A program made the translations under genes and the position numbers. Shown here one piece after another: positions 56,253-64,000 of a stretch of DNA of 64,000 nucleotides (position 1 is its first letter; each line of letters starts with the position of its first letter). This DNA is from Congeria kusceri (taxonomy: Eukaryota; Mollusca; Bivalvia; Myida; Dreissenidae): assembly GCA_027627225.1 (NCBI GenBank), contig JAPFQT010000040.1:1402501-1466500 (forward strand). Direction: 5' to 3'. Below the pieces are notes generated by a model, which was not told where the DNA came from, searched no databases, and saw only the letters and a list, made by a program, of their open reading frames with translations.

Positions 56253-56985
56253 GTTTACTGAAACCTGTTCTTTATTTTATACTGTGCAAGTTCAAAGAAG
56301 CTTTGTACGAACAAATATACGATAATGTACATGCTTGTTTACTCCAGAGGCATCACCGGTTATCGCATACAGAAAATATACAATAAAACGTTAAAATGTT
56401 TTTATTGCACCGATTTCAGTTCGTTTTTTAAATATTTTCATTAGAAAGATATCCATTAGAAACTATTTCTGCAAAGTTTTATTTTTATTATCATATGTCT
56501 GGACTGCTGTCTTAATATTAAATAGCAAATACAACAAAAGTTCCTTAATGCACAAAATATACTTTTTTTTTCGACCTAGCTTCCAGCTAGTGGATCGTTT
56601 TGAAGACTGACACCTCAGTATGATTAGTACGAAAAAGTATCGGTCAATCATACGAGGCATAGATTTTTCCCCAGAAATAGGGCGTAAAAATTAACTTATA
56701 CCTATAACTTATAAAGCACTTTGTGCTCTGATGAGCTAACAAAACACATAAAAGCACATTATTTAGCACACATATAAAACAAATGTTCTGATTACTTAAA
56801 ATATTGCAATCAGTATCAACACAGCAGTAGTCAATGTCATACTGGTAGAACAGTGTCGTGAAGGCTAGTGACAGGTGCTCTTTGGGGTAATTCAGAATCT
56901 GAAATGCAGCAGTTTTAAAGAACATATTACTAGGACTCATGGGCCAACACTTAAAAATAAATATACAAATATATCAATTCTGACA
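56253..56985. other. Right flank of the satellite, AT-rich
   Basis: The array stops abruptly at GGTGTTTA, then GTTTACTGAAACC. No gene supported; minus-strand frames of 65-98 codons are AT-biased. Confidence 0.45.
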
Positions 56986-58048
56986 AAAAGGCTCGTCACA
57001 GGATGTGACGTATGCCCCCCAAGCATATGTTTGTCAGAGGAAGGCAACACAATGTCAGGTATAGTTTGGCAAAAATGATGCTTCCTACAAAAAGAGTTAT
57101 GGTCCTTGTACTTTGCATTTTTTCTCAACATCCTCTATCAATATATGTTTTATGTTTTATTTTAAATCACTTCAATGCTAATGCTGTTATGCAATGAACA
57201 CAAAAAATAACTGAAGGGCAAGAACTCCATAAATATTGAAGAAAGAGTTATGGTGCTTGTGCTCTGCACTTCCTCTCATTGTCCTCAATCATTATATGAA
57301 GTTTTATTTGAGTCCCTTCAATACTTATGGAGTTATGCTCCGCACCAGAAAATTAAACAAAGGGAAATAACTCCGTAAATATTGAAAAAGAGTTATGGTC
57401 ATTGTGCTCTGCACTTCCTCTCAGTGTCCTCTATCATTATATGAAGTTTCATTTGAATTCCTTCAATACTAATGGAGTTATTCTCAGCACAAGAAAATTA
57501 AACAAACGGCAATAACTCCGTAAATATTGAAGAAAGAATTGTGGTCTTTGTGCTCTGCACTTCCTCTCATTGTCCTCTATTATCACATGAATTTTCAATT
57601 GAATCCCTTCAATACAATAACCCCTTAAATATTGAAGAAAGAGTTGTGGTCATTGTGCTCTGCATTTCCTTTCATTGTCCTCTATCATTCTTTTAAGTTT
57701 CATTTGAATCCCTTCAATACTAACGGAGTGATGCTCCACACAAGAAAATTAAACAAAGGGCAATAACTCCATAAATGTTGTAGAAAAATGTGGTCTTTGT
57801 GCTCTGCACTTCCACTTATTGTCCTCTATCATTATATGAAGTTTCATTTGAATCCCTTCAATACTAATGGAGGTATGCTCCGCACAAGAAAATTAAACTA
57901 AGGGCAATAACTCTGTAAATATTGAAGAAAGAGTTATGGTCCTTGTGCTCTGCACTTCCTCTCATAGTCCTCTATCATTATATGAACTTGCATTTGAATC
58001 ACTTCAATACTAATAGATTTATGCTCCGCACAAGAAGCGTGAAGGACG

Positions 58049-58136
<88 letters not shown>

Positions 58137-58175
58137 GGACGATGTGATTACTATATGGGAACTTTGGGGGCATAA
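56986..58175 (+). mobile_element. 145-bp tandem element with terminal GACA microsatellite
   Basis: It begins near TGACGTATGCCCCCCAAGC (57006) and ends CTTTGGGGGCATAAAA (58161), so TATGCCCCC and GGGGGCATA are inverted end motifs. Seven core units carry GTTATGGTCCTTGTGCTCTG or variants, starting near 57096, 57247, 57392, 57538, 57643, 57787 and 57932; spacing is about 145 bp with one 105-bp unit. A pure (GACA)n of about 84 bp follows (58053-58136). Layout as in bivalve pearl-like elements. Confidence 0.7.
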
Positions 58176-60394
58176 AAATTATAAGTATTTCAATTAACAA
58201 ATTTTATATTTTTTCTAAGGGATAATATACCAGTAATTGACATTTAACAAATGGCAAAAGGATTATTTGAAGGTTTTACAAATATTCACACATGTACACA
58301 ATACATAAATATTCAGTAAAAGTAAGGTATGTATAGACTGTAGACAAATTGTCAGAACTGAACATAAATTGAAATTCTGAGCAAAGGTCAAATTCTGGAA
58401 CAATTTTCACACAATGCTTTGATGGTAGCATATACATATATAGCAGTAATGGTTAATAAACATGAATTAATATTTAATGTCACGCATTTCTTTCAATCAT
58501 TCAATTTATAAGTTAACCGTCTTTCAACATTAAATTGTTATGATTGTTATGATGCCCTGTAAATAAGAAAAGATCAATACTGTGCCTGAACACATGTACA
58601 AGTCTCTGAGCTTGCGGAGTGCACTGGAATCAATGCATACATATTTCACAATTGGCAGTGTTTGGGCAATCAAGTGAGAGGCAAGCTGACGTGGAATAGA
58701 CTAGTGTATGGCGTGAAATAACAGTAGTTACTCCGCATTACACGGCATCAGCTATCAGTTGTACATGTACTCAGAGTAACTCGTGGATTTTGTGGCGGTT
58801 ATCAGTTACATGTACCACTCAGCGTAACTCCTCTTAGATCTCTGACAATCCGATTCTGCGGCGGCCAGTTAAATATTTGTTTTCGCTAGAGCTGTATTGT
58901 ACATCCTGAATTTCTTCCACATTTATGGTTTCTCAAAACATATGACATATGCACAATTAAATGGAATTCCCTAAGGTTTTGTATTGTCAGAAACTGCCCA
59001 TGAAATAATTCATATTTTATGAGAGCCTTGATAAAAGAATAGAACAATTCCGGTGACGTAATTTTACACACAACACAGGGACTATACTTTGTTGAAACCA
59101 GCAAATAGGCGGAAATGAAGCTGTCAATCAAAGTTTTGTGTTTACCCTAGTTTAAGTGTCTGCATGGAAATAACAGTGTTTAGTGATTACTGGTGTTTAG
59201 CAATGGCAATGGAATTACATGTTAGTAAAATGGAATAGGTTTCATCAGGTTTGATATTTATATTGATTTATACATGTTTTCTACCAATTTTCTTTATGTT
59301 TATTATTTTAATTGGAAATCATTTTAGTGTACAATATTGGATTAGCGCATGCGCGAGACATCATCCAAATATCAATATTTACAAATTACCAGAATGAGGT
59401 CTTCCACGGAATGAGGTCACTTTACGATACTGTCTAGGTGGAAAAGACCTTGGTTATGTACCCCATTCAGGGCTAGTTGCAATAATCCAACTCCCAGCTT
59501 GAGCTGTACATATGTACTCATAAAAGCTCAAAGCATTCAAGAAGAACTACATTCAGGGCCATTATTGTTGTGCATGCACACAAGTGACACTTGTTTCATT
59601 TACATACAGAAACAGGTGATAAACCCAGAATGTTACATGCACATTTTCTTCGTTTAGTTTGCTCATTAATTAAAACTGTCCCAAAATAAATGCATATTTC
59701 GACCGACAAATACTCTGTAACCAGTACACGATGACAAATGCCAAATTGGAGCAAAATAAGCAATTCAATAAATGGACCTCCGATGGTAAGGCTTTGCATG
59801 AAACTACTGTCACCTCACAAAGCTGCAAAATGTGATTGTAGCCACAATGAGTTGGGATATAATTAATCAAACAAGTGGAACATCATCAACATGTGACAGA
59901 AAATGGCACACAGTCATTTCGAGTTTTCGTCATTGACGCATAATTAACATTGGTGGAAGGGAATGTGTTTGTGTTCATTGTCAACGTTTTATTTGTAAGA
60001 AACTGTTATAAATGACACGTAATACCTGTGTGTCAGTTGTTACGTCGAATTCTTTATGTCTTCAACCTTTACTATCAAAATATCCGCCATTGTTGTTTAT
60101 TTTATTTGGACAACAACAACAACTGCACCACTGAAGAGCAGAAAGTGCATTATATCTACAAAAAGGCACTCGCGATGATATACATATTATAATTATCTAT
60201 TTAAATTACAAATACTTGGTTAAAATTAATTTAAATATCCGTTTACATGTATTTTTTTATAAATGTCATCTAATTATTATTCATTTATTTGCACCGGTGT
60301 TTCCAAACGTAATTTTGAAGCTCGTTTTGTACAAAGGATCTGTTTTCGCTATTCAGTCAAACAGTAACCGATTAACAAAGGATATTCAACACTA
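58176..60394. other. AT-rich intergenic DNA
   Basis: No gene supported. GCGTAACTCCTC and AGAGTAACTCGTGG with GTACATGTACTCA phrases (58745-58830) form a diverged direct repeat, and TCCGCCATTGTTG near 60086 is YY1-like. Nothing else recognised. Confidence 0.4.
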
Positions 60395-60475
60395 TTTTTA
60401 TGGACGTTTCGCCCATAAGACGTTTCGTCCCACTTGATTTTTCGCCCCCTTGCGCGTTTCCACCAAAAACAATTA
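60395..60475 (+). repeat. Short TTTCGCCC repeat cluster
   Basis: GGACGTTTCGCCCATAAGAC, GTTTCGTCCCAC and TTTTTCGCCCCCTTGCGC repeat a TTTCG(C/T)CC phrase three times in 60 bp. GGACG and CGTCC form a short inverted pair. Confidence 0.4.
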
Positions 60476-61736
60476 CAGAGTTGCGGTGTCGACTTGAATT
60501 GAGCTAGTATATTAAAAGGAATAATAATATTTTTAATTTGAATAATTTTCTTAACTTACTACAAATGATTTTAAAATATGAAGAAAAATATGATACGGCT
60601 TTATATCGTATTTTGATATTACACCTATTTAATATGTACTACCTTATTACACAAGTATTATGTCCTAGAGTTTGAATGAATGATGTTGGTTTGTTGACAA
60701 GATTATAAAAACAGCATAACACCAAACATGTTGATATAATAGTATTTGTATCTGTTAAATAAAAGCTTAATGAAGAACATTTAAAATACAAAAATTGAAC
60801 TTTATCCACTTATATCTTGACTCTTTACCAGAATGTTGAATATCGATACGCTATAATTATTTTATATAGATATACAACAGCTAATGTATATTTAATATCA
60901 TATCATGACAACGCATTTTCTGCTTCCATTGAAGGAACAATACCCATAAATGTAAACAGATGGAGCTCCCGCAACAAACTGTCGAAATGATGTGAGATAG
61001 TGCATAATAAAAAATGAATTAAATTCATTTTTGAACAATACACGGGTAGTCAATATTGACCAGACAGATCCTTTTTACTAACAAATTATGCAATTACCTT
61101 GTCTTTTAAATATTCAAAGTATAATTGCTAGCTGGCACAATATTGTGCTGAAAAAAAAACTCACGGATACTCGTCCGTACAGTAATTGCATCAAAATATT
61201 ATTTCCACCACATGCTGACATAACCTTCGATATGATAGACAACATTAATTGCATTTTAGAATTAACATATTAAATGCTAAGAAAGAACGTACGTAGATCG
61301 CGAAGTTGTCATGGGCCCGTTTTCACAAATCTTCTTAGTAACGACTTTTTTTACGAATGCATACGGGTGAAGATGAAATTATCAGCACTCTTGTAATTCA
61401 ATCGGGTGTAGGTACCGGTATGTTATCTCTATTTCTATTGCACGCACGTGTTGATTATAATATTTATAAAGTACAACTGTATATTAAACATGTAGTTAAC
61501 ATATTACATGTTTTGTTATATCCGGAGACATTTTTGTGTTGACGTTGCTTGTAAGCTGTTTGACACTTTAGCCGAGGAGGTTTTTCTGCCGTCTGTTGGC
61601 AATTATCTAAAACTAATTATGAACGGACTTGCATACAAGTTTTAGGGAAAGTTTAAAATTGTTAAGTGCAGTTATCTATCGTGGCAGTGTTGTGGGCTCG
61701 AGCTCTCCGAATGCTTTCTGTTTGTTTATCTGCTTG
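60476..61736. other. AT-rich intergenic DNA
   Basis: Nothing recognised; short frames only. Confidence 0.45.
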
Positions 61737-62458
61737 TAGGGGTGTCACGATAATAGAAATCCATATTGCAATATATTGCGATATTTTTCAATTTATTACG
61801 ATATTTATTTCGATATATTACGACTTTTCTATTTGTGTATTTAATTAATCCTAGGCTGATAAAATCGCTATGGAAAGCGCAATATTTTTTTTACTTGTTA
61901 TTACAACCGATGTTGATGAAAGGCGCAACAATAGCAACATATAAACAGCAGATATAGAACAGTAAAACGATTATTAGCAACACTCTCCAACCGTCTGTCA
62001 TTGCTTTTCTCTGCATTTATTATATTACATTCAGAGTGATTTTTACATGTACATGTAATCTATTCATTCTGTATACTTGTTTTGTGCATAAACTATTTAT
62101 GTATTGCACTCTTTATGTTAACTGCAAACAGAGAAATCATGAGAAAACATACCAACCATAAACAGAATATTATTAGTCGCTAGTACAGTCTATATATAAT
62201 GGTCTGGCTTTTAACCTTCACCCCTACACAGATATCAACTTTACAAAATGATACTGGCTTTCAATTGTTTATTACTGACATTAAGCATGTTTTAATTCGG
62301 TCAAGTTTTGCAATCAACGTAATACTAACAAGAAAAAAAAACTTAAAAAGACCAAATAAAAAATGCAATATATCGGTATGGACATTCATATTGCAATATT
62401 TTATTGCAGAATAAAATATTGCAATAAATCAATATACCGTTATATTGTGACACCCCTA
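61737..62458. mobile_element. Non-autonomous hAT-like DNA transposon, 722 bp
   Basis: The left terminus TAGGGGTGTCACGATA (61737) is mirrored at the right by TATTGTGACACCCCTA (ending 62458), a perfect 12-bp terminal inverted repeat with one mismatch over 16. Flanks TCTGCTTG (61729-61736) and TCTGCTTT (62459-62466) form an 8-bp target duplication with one difference. Ends of the form YAGGGGTG and 8-bp duplications are typical of hAT elements. The interior is AT-rich, with ATATTGCAATAT-type inverted stretches near both ends, and encodes no transposase. Confidence 0.8.
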
Positions 62459-62466
62459 TCTGCTTT

Positions 62467-63105
62467 TCTGTTTGCAACTACACGCATACAGACCGGACAC
62501 ATGAAAAAGATGAACGAACAATAATCGTATTTTAACAAATTATTAACGTTAATAATATTGCCCTTTGTTGAACATTGCGGCTGTAAACAAATGGCTTTTA
62601 CGTTAGTTCATTCTGTGGTGGTGATGGCAGTGGTAGTGGAAGTACTTTAGTGGTGGTTTTTGTTATTAGCCATCGTCGGATACCCACGACTAATCATTCC
62701 GTTACACTCCAGCATTCGATGAATGGAGAGGAGCGGAATGGGTCCATAATCCAAAGCATAGTGTTTCAAACACAAATTGTAACGCGGACTTATTTCAAGC
62801 ATAAAGGGACAGTTTCACGGTTTGGGGTTGGATTTTTTTTCTTCTAAAAATTGACTTTAAAGCAAAAAAATATAGAGTATATCAAAACGTGTTGTTTATT
62901 ATGCGTTTTTGGTCGCAAAACATAATTGTTTTTATATTTGTTATGCCTTTTTGCATAAAAAATTACTAGGGTATGCCTACCGGGTAGCAAATTTTTATAT
63001 CGAAAATGAACATATTTATTTTAAAGTAGCATCTTTGAAACAATCATATGATAATTCCTGTCTTTGACTGTCCGGCAATTTATGTAACGTACAGCAACAC
63101 CAACA
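62467..63105. other. AT-rich intergenic DNA
   Basis: No gene supported. Confidence 0.45.
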
Positions 63106-63117
63106 GTGAGAGTAGCA

Positions 63118-63150
63118 GGAGCAGTAGCAGCAGCAGCAGCAGCAGCAGCA
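63118..63150 (+). repeat. AGC trinucleotide microsatellite
   Basis: About ten AGC units (AGCAGTAGCAGCAGCAGCAG and onward). The alanine run in the 94-codon frame over it is a reading of this repeat. Confidence 0.85.
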
Positions 63151-63334
63151 ACCGGTTATACGTCTCACACACCTTTCCCATTACATGTTGTCAGCCTAAA
63201 TTCCAGTCAAAATAATAATTTAGTAGCTATACATAATGTGAGTGTTGCGCATTTTTATGGAGTGCCCTGGGTTTCATTCCCATATAGCCATCGGCCCCAG
63301 AAGTCGTTTTCTTTTGGTCAGTGTAAGAAACGCC

Positions 63335-63500
63335 GCTCCAGAGGCGACCGTGGGTTCTTTTTTAATGCCCGCTGTAATGCATCTAGTTAGCTGCATATTG
63401 GTTTAGAACGCCTCATGCGAAGATTATTTAGTCGTTTAGGGTGTAGCGGGGTCTCAAACGTGCGACCGCTGGATTGGAACGCCAGTGTCTTACAGAAAAT
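63335..63500 (-). mobile_element. tRNA-headed SINE, family 1, minus-strand copy
   Basis: Minus strand: CACTGGCGTTCCAATCCAGC, GGTCGCACGTTTGAGACCCC, GCTACACC, CTTCGCATGAGGCGTTCTAA, GCGGGCATTAAAAAAGAACC and CGCCTCTGGAGCGG. These align in order with the copy at 25842-26031, including an identical TTTGAGACCCCGCTACACC. The A-box part is not recognisable, so this copy is 5' truncated or more decayed. Confidence 0.6.
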
Positions 63501-63784
63501 GTGTGTCTTTAATTCATTATAATTGTGCCCTTTATATAATTTTATAACAGTTTATCTACATTGGATAATCCTTTATCTAATTACGGTCACTGTGCATTAT
63601 TATATGTTCTTAAACAAGCGCTGTTTTTTTAAGCTGGATCATAGAAAGGAAATTGAATGAGCTAAACAAATGTATAACACATTATATACAATGTATTCCA
63701 TCAATAAATAAAAAAACACATAGTGTGCATGTGTGAATATTAAAATGTATTACGTGTTTTTGAATGACATCAATAATAACACCG
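63501..63784. other. AT-rich DNA
   Basis: Nothing recognised. Confidence 0.4.
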
Positions 63785-64000
63785 AAGAGAAATCATAACA
63801 AGGGAACTCAATCATAAACAGGAGGTCAATCATATCAAGTGAGACCAATCACAAACAGTATATCAATCATAAAAGGGGACATATAAATAAAACTGGTGAG
63901 ATCAAGTACCACAACGGAGATCAGTCATTACATGCGATATCAACCAAACACGTCATCATTCATTATAACGGAGATCGATCAAAGCAGGTGGAGGTCAATC
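63785..64000 (+). repeat. Degenerate tandem repeat of about 19-20 bp at the right edge
   Basis: Variants of GAGATCAATCATAAACAGG repeat about eleven times (GAGGTCAATCATATCAAGT, GAGACCAATCACAAACAGT, GAGATCAGTCATTACATGC). The array runs off the window end. Confidence 0.7.

Noticed and set aside
57922..58200. Frames over the GACA microsatellite (TDRQ or SVCL repeats)
   Set aside because: Direct readings of a tetranucleotide repeat.
1..64000. Endogenous viral or LTR retrotransposon genes
   Set aside because: No reverse transcriptase, integrase, capsid-like or long terminal repeat pattern was seen; mobile DNA here is short and non-coding.

Overview
The window looks like AT-rich nuclear DNA from an animal, most likely a marine bivalve mollusc. 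No long intron-less genes, operons, rRNA or CRISPR arrays are visible. Instead there are short exon-like open stretches bounded by GT/AG splice signals, many tandem repeats, tRNA-headed SINEs, and short non-autonomous DNA elements of types familiar from bivalve genomes: core repeats of about 160 bp, an ACAG-type microsatellite, and a hairpin followed by CTCTTGTT. The species call is inference from repeat style. All coordinates were counted by eye and may be off by a few bases.

Region 1 (1-5.45 kb) is AT-rich, with two copies of a hairpin-ended interspersed element. Region 2 (5.45-14.4 kb) is the most unusual part. It is a tandemly duplicated locus of about 4.2-4.7 kb per copy, holding five arrays of related 23-bp minisatellites that share a core close to ATGCAGACGACAA. 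The arrays sit in blocks bounded by splice-like signals, and each copy starts with a promoter-like module (GTCACGTGAT plus CTTCCGG). Region 3 (14.1-16.5 kb) holds GAT and GCT/ACT trinucleotide tracts.

Region 4 (17-31 kb) holds several interspersed elements and, on the plus strand, the last exons of an unrecognised gene: 22853-22963, 26687-26820 with the stop codon, and a likely 3' UTR exon near 28118. Region 5 (32.4-43.4 kb) carries, on the minus strand, the C-terminal exons of another unrecognised gene (33546-33447 and 32500-32451), degenerate copies of two further exon types, and candidate upstream exons at 42.5 and 43.4 kb. A 30-bp array of about 68 units (39.7-41.8 kb) lies among them.

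Region 6 (44.6-46 kb) is a repeat of about 300 bp carrying nuclear-receptor-like DR1 motifs. Region 7 (46.23-56.25 kb) is a homogeneous 130-bp satellite of about 77 monomers with signs of multi-monomer duplication. Region 8 (56.3-64 kb) holds a 145-bp tandem element ending in a GACA microsatellite, a hAT-like non-autonomous transposon with clear terminal repeats and target-site duplication (61737-62458), a reversed SINE copy, and the start of a repeat of about 20 bp that runs off the end.

Long open frames over the tandem arrays follow from repeat length and composition and are not annotated as genes. I recognise no gene well enough to give it a symbol.
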